Notes: generated by a model not told the origin, from the sequence alone. A stretch of DNA of 64,000 bases from Candidatus Saccharimonadota bacterium (GCA_002746885.1 PDRS01000007.1:62001-126000), one strand, 5' to 3'; positions 37,919-46,753 are shown, counted from the stretch's first letter. Program-made: numbers and translations.

Positions 37919-39534
37919 AGCCGCTTACTCGTTGTGCCGTCGGCCGCCGCAGACACAACCGCTTTGTCTGTTACATCAAATTTTGAAATATATTTTCCGA
38001 ACAGCAGACGCGTTTGCGAGTAAAGTGCCGTAAATGAGTTGAATATAAGCGTGGTAAATGGCAAGTACACCCACTGTAACACCATAAAAATGTTGCGATG
38101 GCGTTTGTAGTGTGCCGGTTTTGGCGGAAGCGTTCTGAGCGACAAAAACACCGTCACAACCGCAACGATGATAGCAACGGTTTGAATACGGCTCACAATG
38201 AGCGGCAGCTCAAGCGCAGCATAACTTTTTGGGTGAAACAGCACTGGTATAAAGCCGCCAAAAAGCACCAATATTGGCCCCACAGCCCAGGTGACGTGCC
38301 CTTCGAGTAGCCGCCATGTTTTCGCAATGAGATCAAACTTCGGCACAGTGTTTTTACGGAAAAAGCCCATATGCACCACATACGCCACGTCTGACGCGCC
38401 ATATGTCCACCGGCGGTATTGCAAAAACTGCGCTCGCAATGTTTTCCAGTATGTATCCGAGAGCACAGCATCTTGGTAAATAGGCAAATGAAGCGGCAGC
38501 GCCCGATAGTTGCCTTCAAACCGAAAATACGACCGCCAAAACTGGTGGCCATCTTCTACAATGGTACGCACGCTCCAAAAGTCCGTTTTCAAAAGCGCAA
38601 CCATAGGTTGGGCATGAGCAGAAAAATTCCGCAACGCGTGAGAACGAAGCGAAAAAACGAGGTGCGATATGGAGTTACCAGTCGCCAGAACGCGCATGGG
38701 CGCCGGTGGGTCCCATATGTTGTTCGAAAACAGCGCCACTGGCTGAAACGACGAGTGAACTGGATCAGGACAGGCAATGTACGCATAGCTCAGCGCCGTA
38801 AGATAGTGTTTGTGCGGACGGTTGTCGGCATCGAGCGTCGTGACAAGCACGCGTAGCGGGTCGATGCGCTTTTTCTTGAGGTACTTCTCCAGTTCGCGGC
38901 CAGCATAGGTGACATTTGCGCCCTTGCCAATGATTTCGCCCGGGAGGTTCGCTGGATGCTTGACGGCGAAAGCATCCTTAAAACGTGCTTTATACGTTGA
39001 CATGAGTTCCTTTGCTTGCCGTTCAACGGCATCACCGGCGCGCCCTTCATACGCCAATATGCAAATGACCTGCTTCATATTGTACTCAGACGCAAGGAGA
39101 GCCTCTATGGTTGGCGCGAGAACATCTCGCGATTCTTTATATGTTGCAATAATAACAGCATGAACCACCTTGTCTGGATGCATAAGGAGCGGACGATCCT
39201 GCGTACCATCGACAGCGTACCGATGCCACCGCGGACGTTTTACGCGTGCAGGTATCGCGCCGAGCGCTAGCTCATTCAGCAGCGTTGGCCATGCAAGTTT
39301 TTGATGCTGCTTGAGGGTACGAAACCCCTGCACGGAGCGCAGCGCGCTCGCCATACCGCGCGAAAAGTTGATCAGCACATACACAAACATGAACAAAGCT
39401 GCCATTCGTACGTCTATAAAACTCAGAACAAATGGCAGCAAAAGCATCCCCCAGCTCAGCATACCAGGCAATTTTTCGAAAAAACGGTAATGACCCTTTC
39501 TGTGCTGCTCAAAGGGTATTTCTATGTCAATCAT
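37915..39534 (-). CDS. Membrane glycosyltransferase, family 2 (cellulose-synthase-like)
   Basis: 539 residues. Two N-terminal membrane helices (about 28-62) are followed by a GT-A domain: HAVIIATYKESRDVLAPTIEALL, the metal-binding TTLDADNRPH, the acceptor-side TIVEDGHQFWRSYF and the processive-type QFLQYRRWTYGASD (QxxRW). Four more helices follow the domain (about 375-510). Enzymes of this build polymerise or extrude a polysaccharide from nucleotide-sugars, so capsule or cell-wall glycan is plausible. The gene ends 4 bp inside nrdR from the other strand, and the small membrane protein upstream is 3 bp away. Confidence 0.85.
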   Translation of the reverse strand: MIDIEIPFEQHRKGHYRFFEKLPGMLSWGMLLLPFVLSFIDVRMAALFMFVYVLINFSRGMASALRSVQGFRTLKQHQKLAWPTLLNELALGAIPARVKRPRWHRYAVDGTQDRPLLMHPDKVVHAVIIATYKESRDVLAPTIEALLASEYNMKQVICILAYEGRAGDAVERQAKELMSTYKARFKDAFAVKHPANLPGEIIGKGANVTYAGRELEKYLKKKRIDPLRVLVTTLDADNRPHKHYLTALSYAYIACPDPVHSSFQPVALFSNNIWDPPAPMRVLATGNSISHLVFSLRSHALRNFSAHAQPMVALLKTDFWSVRTIVEDGHQFWRSYFRFEGNYRALPLHLPIYQDAVLSDTYWKTLRAQFLQYRRWTYGASDVAYVVHMGFFRKNTVPKFDLIAKTWRLLEGHVTWAVGPILVLFGGFIPVLFHPKSYAALELPLIVSRIQTVAIIVAVVTVFLSLRTLPPKPAHYKRHRNIFMVLQWVYLPFTTLIFNSFTALYSQTRLLFGKYISKFDVTDKAVVSAAADGTTSKRL

Positions 39535-39537
39535 ACG

Positions 39538-39897
39538 CTAGCGCAACAGCAAAAGTGCATTACTGACAATAATAAGCAACACCAGAAGCGGCATGGTTAG
39601 CGCCAGCACCACTAGGGATAATTCGCGCCGGATAGGATACGTCCTGTAGGCAAGCACCAAACCGACTACGAAAAAAACAACTGCCGCCGCTATAAGCCCC
39701 ATCACATCCCACACCGTCCCTTGCGTGTAGCCGTTGAGGCCAAGCGACGAACGAAACGAAATGATGTAGTTGGACGTCCCTTTGCTCGCATCGAGCTTGA
39801 GCGCTACGAACGTAATGGCCGCTAGCATGAGAAATGCATTGATACTCACCAACAGTAAAGACGACCTATCTTGAATAAAATTCTTTCGCACTGACAT
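39538..39897 (-). CDS. Small membrane protein next to glycosyltransferase
   Basis: 119 residues with three membrane helices (about 13-33, 63-84 and 90-116). No family is recognised. It ends 3 bp before the glycosyltransferase start on the same strand, so they are probably translated together and it may be an assembly or export partner. Confidence 0.7.
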   Translation of the reverse strand: MSVRKNFIQDRSSLLLVSINAFLMLAAITFVALKLDASKGTSNYIISFRSSLGLNGYTQGTVWDVMGLIAAAVVFFVVGLVLAYRTYPIRRELSLVVLALTMPLLVLLIIVSNALLLLR

Positions 39898-40020
39898 ATA
39901 CTACAGGTTATTGTACCAAAAACTGCGCGTTCGGTGCAGCATTTTACCACTGACCATGTTTTCGTATACATATGGTAGTTTGATATAATCAGAATCATCT
40001 CGGGCGGTTCTCGGGCATGT

Positions 40021-40096
40021 GCCACCTTAGCTCAGCTGGTAGAGCAGCGCATTCGTAACGCGCAGGTCAGCAGTTCGATCCTGCTAGGTGGCTCCA
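40021..40096 (+). tRNA. tRNA-Thr (CGT)
   Basis: 76 nt with CCA. Acceptor GCCACCT/AGGTGGC, anticodon CGT in TTCGTAA, T arm AGTTCGATCC. Confidence 0.96.
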
Positions 40097-40210
40097 CGAA
40101 CCATAGCTGTAAGAAAAAGTCCGAGCGTATTGGGCAGCCACAGGTTCGCTCGTACACGGTTTGCGCACTTCTTTGCAGCGCGACAGAGCATATTATCATC
40201 ACAAAGCTAC

Positions 40211-40285
40211 GCGGGTGTCGTATAACGGCCATTATGTGACCTTCCCAAGGTTGAGACAGGAGTTCGACTCTCCTCACCCGCACCA
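40211..40285 (+). tRNA. tRNA-Gly (CCC)
   Basis: 75 nt with CCA. Acceptor GCGGGTG/CACCCGC, anticodon CCC in CTTCCCAA, T arm AGTTCGACTC. It follows tRNA-Thr by 114 nt on the same strand and is closed by a terminator, so the two are probably one transcript. Confidence 0.95.
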
Positions 40286-40307
40286 ATTCGGAACATTCAG
40301 CGTTTTT

Positions 40308-40332
40308 GTCGCCCCGTCGGGCGGCTTTTTTT
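40308..40332 (+). terminator. Terminator after the tRNA-Thr/tRNA-Gly pair
   Basis: GTCGCCC/GGGCGGC stem with a CGTC loop and seven T, 22 bp after tRNA-Gly. Confidence 0.9.
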
Positions 40333-40733
40333 GTTTTATCCCAAGGTGACGGCTCTGTACTCCAAAGCTCGAACCTATTTCGAGAGATAAGCTCCGCCCT
40401 GACGCCTGCGCGCGCAAACGCGCGCTCGCGCCCCGACAAAAAACCAAACCCTTTAATCGTCTTTTTTGAGATTCCATCGCCGGTTTTTTGGAAGTCAAGA
40501 AGGGTGTTGAGTTGTCGGTTTTTGCGCTGTGGCAAAAAACAGTTGTAAGGGGTACAATTTAGATATAAACCTAGATTAAGCATTGTTTGGCATGGCTTAT
40601 AAATCCACAGAAAGAAACAGCTCGTCATGGGCACTCTTTCTGTGGTCGCGGCCAGAAACAATTGCGGGCGGCCGAGGGACTACCGCTCGTGGCAAGCTTT
40701 TTGGTTCGTACAGTATAAAGTCAGGAGGATTTG
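40333..40733. other. Intergenic region without recognised gene
   Basis: About 400 nt. A short plus-strand frame from 40592 lacks a ribosome binding site and is probably not coding. The stretch holds a GC-rich inverted repeat (GCGCGCAAACGCGCGC near 40410) and an AT-rich segment with TATAAA-like words. Confidence 0.5.
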
Positions 40734-41513
40734 ATGAAAAAGAAAACGCCCAAAACAAGCCTTACAAAAATTATTATAGCGGCAATCATACCCCTAGGGA
40801 TAACCAGCGGCAGTTTTTTTGGCTATCAAGCATACCAAAAACACTTGGAAAATAAAATCTATTCGATAAGCGAAGTAGTAAGTTTTCCAGACTTTGACTT
40901 TAAGGTCACGAAAGCAGAGTTCAAACCAGTCAATCTTCCTATCGACCAAAAAACCGTTGCAAAATACGGCGCCCTAGACAAGCAAGAGAACTGTGATAAT
41001 TTCTCGAAAGAAAAACGATACAACTTGCTGGGCGGTGGTTTGGGTTGGTCGAAATATGGACCCTCTGATTATAATATCTGCATTCGAAGAAACAATTCGC
41101 GTAATGAGATCAATAGATACTCATCGGAGAATAAGCAACTTGTTGTTGATTATTCAATTACTGCAAAAAACAATGTCAACACATCAAAACTAACCGTATG
41201 GCTTGAAGCCGATAGTGGACGTAACCTCGCTTCGCAAGTTGATGCCTTTAACGCCAACCAGTTTTTTGAAGGAGGAACACAAGAGCTTATCGAGCCCATT
41301 GGAGACGCGCCTGGTGCATGGTATCCAGATGAATTGCCGCAAAAATATATCCCGCTATTCAAAAGTGATCTAGGCGGAGATATCAACAAAGGGATAACGC
41401 GCAAAGGCTACGCATATACTGACATTCGCAATGCCGAGAATAGCGTAGATATCAAGATCATTTATAAAAAAGACGGCAAAGGGCAATCACGCATTATTCG
41501 ATTAAATAAATAG
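40734..41513 (+). CDS. Membrane-anchored extracellular protein, unknown
   Basis: 259 residues, with ATG 40734 behind AGGAGG. A Lys-rich start and one helix (TKIIIAAIIPLGITSGSFFGY, about 11-33) anchor the protein, and the remaining 225 residues would face outside. The repeated strand patterns (LVVDYSITAKNNVNTSKLTVWLEAD) are similar to DUF4352-like telokin/Ig folds of secreted proteins, but I cannot place the family. Base composition is clearly more AT-rich than its neighbours, and codon choice differs, so horizontal acquisition is possible. Remnant sequences follow directly. Confidence 0.68.
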   Translation: MKKKTPKTSLTKIIIAAIIPLGITSGSFFGYQAYQKHLENKIYSISEVVSFPDFDFKVTKAEFKPVNLPIDQKTVAKYGALDKQENCDNFSKEKRYNLLGGGLGWSKYGPSDYNICIRRNNSRNEINRYSSENKQLVVDYSITAKNNVNTSKLTVWLEADSGRNLASQVDAFNANQFFEGGTQELIEPIGDAPGAWYPDELPQKYIPLFKSDLGGDINKGITRKGYAYTDIRNAENSVDIKIIYKKDGKGQSRIIRLNK

Positions 41514-41516
41514 ATA

Positions 41517-41721
41517 TGAACGAGATCGCACAACTGACCACACTCCGCGACCAAATGACAGAAGAATGATTTAGATCATTAAAGGTCGGTGGCAAGGTCC
41601 ACAATTATGCCTACAAATGGCAAAATAAAGAAATAATCGACAAAAAACTGCAGCTTGGCGAACATACCAAAAAGTCTCTGATACTGTTTGCGATCAGCTT
41701 TCCTGTTTCGGCGTCAGAATG
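41517..41721 (+). pseudogene. Broken chimeric gene containing a fragment of an EamA transporter
   Basis: A frame starting at ATG 41517 hits TGA after 17 codons and would continue with FRSLKVGGKVHNYAYKW to a second stop at 41719. The last part (DKKLQLGEHTKKSLILFAISFPVS) is nearly identical, in DNA too (about 85-90 percent over about 70 bp, 41644-41712), to an internal piece of the EamA gene at 42531-42605 on the other strand. An in-frame TGA as Trp is conceivable but not supported elsewhere in the window. Best read as debris from a duplicated transporter gene. Confidence 0.7.
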
Positions 41722-41891
41722 AAACCCCTGCATGGTTGAAATCAGAATGCGCAAAGGTAGTTTCAACGGTTTCTCTGACGGAAAAATCATTTCAACCACA
41801 AAGACAAAGGCCCAAACCCACCACCTAACAAGTGATCGACCTCAGCGCCTCGCGCACGCGAGTGTGCGCCGTATTCGACCAGAAAACGAAC

Positions 41892-42794
41892 TTACTTCTT
41901 TCTTTGTCTTTTACGCGGTTCTGCGATGTGGGCAAAAATGGCGGCGGCCGCTGTCAGGAGACCGCCTACAATAACATGCACACCGAGCGTCTCACTCAAA
42001 AGAAGAAATGCAAAAAGCGGGCCAAAGAGTAATTCGCTTGATACTAAAATGCTACCAGTATTGAGGTTGGTGTATTTGAAGCCGACTAAGAATAGGTAGC
42101 TTATCGCGAGCATACTGACGCCAAAGACAGCTGCAATTATCCAGTCAGAGGTAGACAGCTCGACAAAAAGAGGCTGCCCCGTAGCAAAAAGCACCGTTGC
42201 CGACAGCGCGACACCGGCCGTTGTCTGCACGACAAGCAGACTTAATTTGTCAGTCGTGTTACTTAGTTTTTTCTGAAAGCTAGATGCAATTCCTTGCACG
42301 ACCCCAGCAAGCAGACCAAAGATAAACCCTACGCCGAGCGTAGACGATCCGAACGGGTCAGTGAAAACAAAAATAGCAAGCAGCACTAGCATAAGCGCAG
42401 TTTGCTTGTAGATATGTATACGTTCACCAAAAAATAGTCGCCCCAACACGAATGAAGATACGAGGGTTGCGATGTAGAACGAAAATACCGCAAGTGCGAC
42501 CGTCGTATAAAAAATCGCAAAAGTAAACAGTATCACCGAAACAGGAAAGCTAATCGCAAAAAGTATCAGAGACTTTTTATCATGTTCGCCAAACTGCAAT
42601 TTTTTGCGCAGGATAATTACTAGCCCAAAAGCCGCAAGCAGTGCTATCGCAAAACGATACTCCACTACTTGATACGCGTTCATGCTGCCTGAAAGATATT
42701 TTGCTATGACGCCCGACAAGCCGAATAGTATACCAACAAGCAGCAGACTTCCCGTGCCAATCAACCTATGAGACGAAGGTGTTTGTTTTGCCAT
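41892..42794 (-). CDS. EamA/DMT-family transporter
   Basis: 300 residues from ATG 42794 (a GTG at 42800 is possible). Ten predicted membrane helices in two EamA repeats of about 140 residues: LLVGILFGLSGVIAKYLSG opens the first and FGLLAGVVQGIASSF the second. The drug/metabolite transporter superfamily moves small metabolites or drugs; the substrate is unknown. A fragment of a near-identical paralog lies just downstream at 41644-41712 in opposite orientation, which shows that the gene was once duplicated locally. Confidence 0.88.
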   Translation of the reverse strand: MAKQTPSSHRLIGTGSLLLVGILFGLSGVIAKYLSGSMNAYQVVEYRFAIALLAAFGLVIILRKKLQFGEHDKKSLILFAISFPVSVILFTFAIFYTTVALAVFSFYIATLVSSFVLGRLFFGERIHIYKQTALMLVLLAIFVFTDPFGSSTLGVGFIFGLLAGVVQGIASSFQKKLSNTTDKLSLLVVQTTAGVALSATVLFATGQPLFVELSTSDWIIAAVFGVSMLAISYLFLVGFKYTNLNTGSILVSSELLFGPLFAFLLLSETLGVHVIVGGLLTAAAAIFAHIAEPRKRQRKK

Positions 42795-42881
42795 CTTCAC
42801 TGTTAATTATACCACGTTAACAGCGTGGAAAACGGCTGGAAAATATATAATGACCACATGCACAGAGAAGCGCGCGAATGA

Positions 42882-42887
42882 TACAAT
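42882..42887 (+). promoter_or_regulatory. -10 box of SGNH hydrolase gene
   Basis: TACAAT ends 7 nt before ATG 42895, predicting a leaderless mRNA. No good -35 box. Confidence 0.5.
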
Positions 42888-42894
42888 GACCGTT

Positions 42895-43506
42895 ATGAGA
42901 CGAATTCTTTGCTACGGTGACTCAAACACCTGGGGTAACAGCGCATTCAGCCAGGGGCGCATCCCTTTTGAGCGGCAGTGGCCAAACATACTCCAGGCCA
43001 AGCTGGGCGATAGCTATCGCATTATCCAAGAAGGCATGCCGGGTCGCATAGCTGGCGACCTCCAGACAGACGAAGCGTGGTACAACGGCCGCGACGTTTT
43101 CCGGTCGCTCGTAGTCTCGCACAACCCGCTTGATCTAGTTATCGTTGCGCTTGGCACCAATGACCTCAAAAAATGCTACGGCCGCAGCGCCGAACAGATC
43201 GCAGCCGACGTCATGTGGTACGCCAGTGCCCTGCCGACAATCTCAGAGCAAGCCGCGCCACCTCAGCTACTGCTGGTCGCGCCAGTGCGCTTTCATAGCA
43301 CTCCAGGATATTTTGAAGCGCAGGACCATCTGTACGACGAGGTCGTCGCTCGACTGCAGCACCACCCCGCCGTTCTGCACGCTAGCGACATAGAACTATC
43401 GCAGGACGGCGTACACTTTTCGTATGCAGGCCACCAAGCTTTTGCAGACGCAGTAGAACAGCGCGTTCGAGGCCTTTTGCCGCAAAACGACGGCGAGAAA
43501 GCGTAA
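42895..43506 (+). CDS. SGNH/GDSL-family hydrolase
   Basis: 203 residues. The four SGNH blocks are in order: CYGDSNTWG with the catalytic Ser at residue 9, GMPGR (Gly), ALGTNDLK (Asn) and DGVHFSYAGH with the catalytic Asp and His. The family hydrolyses esters, lipids or acetylated sugars. No signal peptide, so it acts in the cytoplasm. ATG 42895 was chosen because a TACAAT box ends 7 nt upstream and the motif starts immediately; two other in-frame ATGs upstream would fall inside the promoter. Confidence 0.92.
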   Translation: MRRILCYGDSNTWGNSAFSQGRIPFERQWPNILQAKLGDSYRIIQEGMPGRIAGDLQTDEAWYNGRDVFRSLVVSHNPLDLVIVALGTNDLKKCYGRSAEQIAADVMWYASALPTISEQAAPPQLLLVAPVRFHSTPGYFEAQDHLYDEVVARLQHHPAVLHASDIELSQDGVHFSYAGHQAFADAVEQRVRGLLPQNDGEKA

Positions 43507-43610
43507 AACATCTAGGCTAGGCTTCCAGTTTTGCAAACATACAGGGCGCGCGACTTGACGGCGCGCAGCAAGTCGGTACAATACAGACCATAACGAAGGG
43601 AGTGTGTTTT

Positions 43611-44060
43611 ATGCTAAAAGAATTTAAAACGTTTGTTTTGCGCGGCAATGTTGTCGATCTCGCCGTCGCAGTCGTCATCGGCGCCGCCTTTGGCGCGGTA
43701 GTGAGTAGTTTGGTAGTCAATTTCGTCACGCCATTCATTGCGGCACTTGGCGGTTTGCCGAACTTTTCGACACTTAAGTTCACGCTGCGCGACAGTGTCT
43801 TCCACTACGGTCTTATCCTCGATGCTATCATTTCATTTTTGAGTATCGCCGCTGTGGTTTTCTTCTTCGTCGTACAGCCCCTCAATAAACTTTTGTCGCA
43901 CGTGAAGCCCGGCGAAGGGATTGAGGCACCAGCTGAACGCGAGTGCCCTGAGTGCCTGAGCGCTATTCCAGCCGCCGCCAAACGCTGCAAATTCTGCACC
44001 GCCGCTAGCGAGCCAGTTAGCCAGCCAGCAGCCGAGCCAGCCAATCAGCCAATACAATAG
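43611..44060 (+). CDS. mscL: Large-conductance mechanosensitive channel with C-terminal zinc ribbon
   Basis: 149 residues. MscL residues 1-95: MLKEFKTFVLRGNVVDLAVAVVIGAAFGAVVSSLV (TM1 with the conserved gate region), then a short periplasmic loop and TM2. After TM2, instead of the usual helical bundle, there is a zinc ribbon (CPECLSAIPAAAKRCKFC, two CxxC pairs), followed by a Ser/Gln/Pro/Ala tail with EPVSQPAAEPANQP repeats. The channel opens under membrane tension to release osmolytes during hypo-osmotic shock. Ribosome binding site GAAGGGAG. Zinc-ribbon tails are known in some other MscL proteins. Confidence 0.95.
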   Translation: MLKEFKTFVLRGNVVDLAVAVVIGAAFGAVVSSLVVNFVTPFIAALGGLPNFSTLKFTLRDSVFHYGLILDAIISFLSIAAVVFFFVVQPLNKLLSHVKPGEGIEAPAERECPECLSAIPAAAKRCKFCTAASEPVSQPAAEPANQPIQ

Positions 44061-44070
44061 CTGCGTCACG

Positions 44071-44114
44071 CCAAAAAAATACCACCAGCCAAATGGTTGG
44101 TGGTATTTTTTTGG
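44071..44114. terminator. Convergent terminator between mscL and tRNA-Asp
   Basis: A 20-bp near-perfect stem (ATACCACCAGCC with GGTTGGTGGTAT, flanked by A7 and T7) that can end transcripts from both sides. The CCA end of tRNA-Asp (44112-44114) lies inside the right arm. Confidence 0.9.
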
Positions 44115-44188
44115 CGCGCCCGACCGGATTCGAACCGGCGATCTCCTCCGTGACAGGGAGGCGTGATAGGCCTCTTCACTACGGGCGC
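44112..44188 (-). tRNA. tRNA-Asp (GTC)
   Basis: 77 nt with CCA. Acceptor GCGCCCG/CGGGCGC, T arm GGTTCGAATCC, anticodon GTC in CTGTCAC. Confidence 0.95.
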
Positions 44189-44258
44189 CCGCTGCGTCGC
44201 ACAGAGCAAAACAGCAACTAACAGGGGTAAGTTTAGCAACTCATTTGCGAAAAAGCAA

Positions 44259-45386
44259 CTACTCTGGAAGCTTTACGTCTATAAACTTCTTTGGCGGGTT
44301 CTTTTTTTCGAGCGGTTGAATGAATTTTTCTATAGATGCAAATGGAATTTTGATGTGAGCCGCTTTGTATTTCCCGTTCTCGTTACTGAGTAGTTTTACG
44401 ATCTCGAAAGCCGTCGAAGTAACGATGATGTCCGAAACTCCGCCTGGTTGTAGTTTTTCGAGTTCGCGCACCACTTGGATTGGCACTTCTTTACTCTTTA
44501 TAGTAATAGCAGTGTCGTTATATTGGCCGCCTTTGTCTTTCGTAGCGGCATCTTCAGAATTCTGCGCAGCCAGTGCCGCAAAATCTGCCCCATCTCTCAG
44601 CTGCAGTAAAATATTCTGCGCCTTGGCATACGCCTTCGTGTCCAATTTTGACGCAACTTTTTGCGCAAGCAGCTCGTCCTTTAGCTGGCGGCGTAAATCG
44701 TTGATCGACCAGCCGAAGAACTTTTGCATAATAACTTCCAGCTCCTCATCGCCCGAACCAAGCTGATTTTGCACGCGCAATATGCGTATTTCATCGTCTA
44801 TTTCTTGTTCCGAGACGCGTATGTTGTGCTGTGCCGCAAGCTCCTTAACATAGGCATAACCAATCACTTTCTTGAGAGCCTGCGGGCTGTACAGATTAAG
44901 CAAGCGTTCGCCCGATTCACCAGAGAAATCTGCTTGTTGCTGCGTTTCGTAGTAATGCATGACGCGTCGAAGTTCAAACAGGTAGTTTTCATACGACACC
45001 CAGCGACCACCCGCCTTAGCAACCGGAAACGGCAAAACTTGCGTTACTCTGTAGGTAAAAAGCGAGGTAGACTGGTAGCGGTACAGACTAAGGGTTATGT
45101 AGACAAAAAACCCAATTATCGCCGCAATAAGTAGCGCGCTCGAAACAATCACTATTCGGTGCTTCGAGTGCTCAAGCGGGTATTTATACTTTCGAGCACC
45201 CTTGAGTACTTCTTCTCTGTGTTCAGTAACTGTTTCGTTAGTGATGCGGGGCACGTTACTGAGCGCGGCTTCAGTTTGCTGCTGGAGCGTTGGTTTGCGA
45301 AAACGCTTCGCCACTCGCGGGACAACTGTAGTTTTCTTTTTCGCGCTAGTCGATTGTGCTTTGCGTCGTAATGTTACTTTCTTCAT
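44259..45386 (-). CDS. Membrane-anchored SurA/PpiC-type foldase
   Basis: 375 residues. A Lys/Arg-rich cytoplasmic start (1-78) is followed by one membrane helix (IVIVSSALLIAAIIGFFVYI, about 78-97). The rest is extracytoplasmic: a SurA-N-like helical chaperone region with YVKELAAQHNIRVSEQEIDDEI and a parvulin (PpiC) prolyl isomerase domain at about 245-345 (AQNILLQLRDGADFAALAAQNSED..DKGGQY). It would help secreted proteins, such as the pilus-associated and surface proteins here, to fold outside the membrane. The PH-domain gene is 7 bp upstream on the same strand, so the two are likely one operon. Confidence 0.87.
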   Translation of the reverse strand: MKKVTLRRKAQSTSAKKKTTVVPRVAKRFRKPTLQQQTEAALSNVPRITNETVTEHREEVLKGARKYKYPLEHSKHRIVIVSSALLIAAIIGFFVYITLSLYRYQSTSLFTYRVTQVLPFPVAKAGGRWVSYENYLFELRRVMHYYETQQQADFSGESGERLLNLYSPQALKKVIGYAYVKELAAQHNIRVSEQEIDDEIRILRVQNQLGSGDEELEVIMQKFFGWSINDLRRQLKDELLAQKVASKLDTKAYAKAQNILLQLRDGADFAALAAQNSEDAATKDKGGQYNDTAITIKSKEVPIQVVRELEKLQPGGVSDIIVTSTAFEIVKLLSNENGKYKAAHIKIPFASIEKFIQPLEKKNPPKKFIDVKLPE

Positions 45387-45393
45387 CTATTGT

Positions 45394-45969
45394 TTACGCC
45401 TTGTTTTGCGGTGCGCCCGCCGCTTCCACCCCTTCTTTGCGCAATATCTCCAACAAACGTTTCTGGGTTACTGCTGGATGGTAGATGTAATGTATAACCA
45501 AATCACCCACAAATGTTTGCATCATTATAGTACCATACCCCAGCAACGTTTCCTGCAAGCCCTTCACCTCATAGTTCACCATTTGTATTTGGCTCAAGCC
45601 CATGTCTACCACGCTGCGGTGAAAAAACCCTTTTTGCGTAATTTGTATAAACCGCTGTGTTGTCATGATAAAAACACTAAAATACCAACTCATCCATGCT
45701 GGGAAAAACAACAGCGCGCTCACCACAATACTTGCCAAAAAACTTACATAAAAAAACGTCATACTCGGCGGATTAGCCGGCTGCGTGTACGTCAAAATCA
45801 ACGTATAGAGCGGCCCAACGAGCAAACCAAACGAACCAAAAATAAGCCCCTTTCGCATAACAATCGGGTGTTTGCGAAACACATAGAGGACTTCTTCATC
45901 ATCCATTTGGTCTTCAAAGTATTTCGCTTTTCCGTTTTCTGTCGTCTGCACCAGTTTTTCTTTGGACAT
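45394..45969 (-). CDS. Membrane protein with bacterial PH-like domain
   Basis: 191 residues. Two membrane helices (about 42-62 and 72-96) are followed by a bacterial PH (DUF304-type) fold: WYFSVFIMTTQRFIQITQKGFFHRSVVDMGLSQIQMV, with the pattern of beta strands and the terminal helix LLEILRKEG. These proteins are widespread in CPR and Gram-positive bacteria, with unknown roles at the membrane. It precedes the foldase gene by 7 bp. Confidence 0.78.
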   Translation of the reverse strand: MSKEKLVQTTENGKAKYFEDQMDDEEVLYVFRKHPIVMRKGLIFGSFGLLVGPLYTLILTYTQPANPPSMTFFYVSFLASIVVSALLFFPAWMSWYFSVFIMTTQRFIQITQKGFFHRSVVDMGLSQIQMVNYEVKGLQETLLGYGTIMMQTFVGDLVIHYIYHPAVTQKRLLEILRKEGVEAAGAPQNKA

Positions 45970-45982
45970 AAAAGTATCTCCT

Positions 45983-46057
45983 TGGTATCCCCGAGAGGAA
46001 TCGAACCTCTATCTGCTCCTTAGGACGGAGTTATTCTATCCGTTGAACTACAGGGAC
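45983..46057 (-). tRNA. tRNA-Arg (CCT)
   Basis: 75 nt with CCA. Acceptor GTCCCTG/CGGGGAT with two wobbles, anticodon CCT in GTCCTAA, T arm GGTTCGATTCC. Confidence 0.94.
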
Positions 46058-46123
46058 GCTTTGAGTACAAAATGTACTCAAGGATTGTGCTTTTTCCTGC
46101 ACTTAGGTAAGTTGTGAAAGAAG

Positions 46124-46636
46124 TTATTTTGCGTCTTTTTTTGGCTGAGTAAACACACTATGGACAGTTTCGTAGTCAAAAAGTTCGCTGTCGCTGAACC
46201 AGTGCGATATTTCTTTTTCGGCTTCTTCGAGCGTAGCCGAAGCATGAACGAGGTTTGCAACACCCATACCAACTGATGCTGGTTGACCATAATTGACGTG
46301 TGCATAGTCGCCCCGAATAGTTCCTGGCGCGGCCGTTTTTGGCTGCGTGTCGCCCACCATTTTGCGCACAAAATCAACCGCCTCAACGCCCTCAAGCACC
46401 ATAGCGATTACCGGTCCAACTTGCATAGCCGCGAGCTGGCTTTCGAATATCTCTTTCCCCTTTCGCGTCTTGAGCGCACCAATATCTTCATAGTGACCGT
46501 GCAAGTGTTCGTAGTCTGGGTTGACCATTTTCATGGCTATCACCTTGAACCCTGCCCGCTCAAACCGCGTCAAAATTTCGCCAACTATACCGCGCATGAC
46601 GGCATCAGGCTTAAAAACAACTAGCGTTTGTTCCAT
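46124..46636 (-). CDS. ndk: Nucleoside diphosphate kinase
   Basis: 170 residues, about 25 more than the common bacterial form. Active-site His131 in NLVHAS, Lys9 in VVFKPDAV, and the nucleotide-binding GTIRGDYAHVNYG are present. The extra length is the C-terminal extension HWFSDSELFDYETVHSVFTQPKKDAK, as in some CPR and archaeal forms. The enzyme balances NTP pools by passing phosphate from ATP, which is important where de novo nucleotide synthesis is lacking. Confidence 0.95.
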   Translation of the reverse strand: MEQTLVVFKPDAVMRGIVGEILTRFERAGFKVIAMKMVNPDYEHLHGHYEDIGALKTRKGKEIFESQLAAMQVGPVIAMVLEGVEAVDFVRKMVGDTQPKTAAPGTIRGDYAHVNYGQPASVGMGVANLVHASATLEEAEKEISHWFSDSELFDYETVHSVFTQPKKDAK

Positions 46637-46724
46637 GTGTTGCTCCTTGATTACCTACGACCATTGTAGCATGCAGCTCCTCATTACCGATATGCTTGTG
46701 CGGCGTTGCGAAAATTCTTTTGGC

Positions 46725-46753
46725 TTGATACTCCCCTCTAGATACTAGATACT
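46725..46753 (+). promoter_or_regulatory. Promoter of the Xer recombinase gene
   Basis: TTGATA (46725-46730), 17 bp, GATACT (46748-46753), ending 7 nt before ATG 46761: another leaderless start. Confidence 0.6.

Noticed and set aside
41568..41570. TGA read as tryptophan or glycine
   Set aside because: One in-frame TGA in a fragment that already contains a piece of another gene; intact genes in the window use UGA as stop only.
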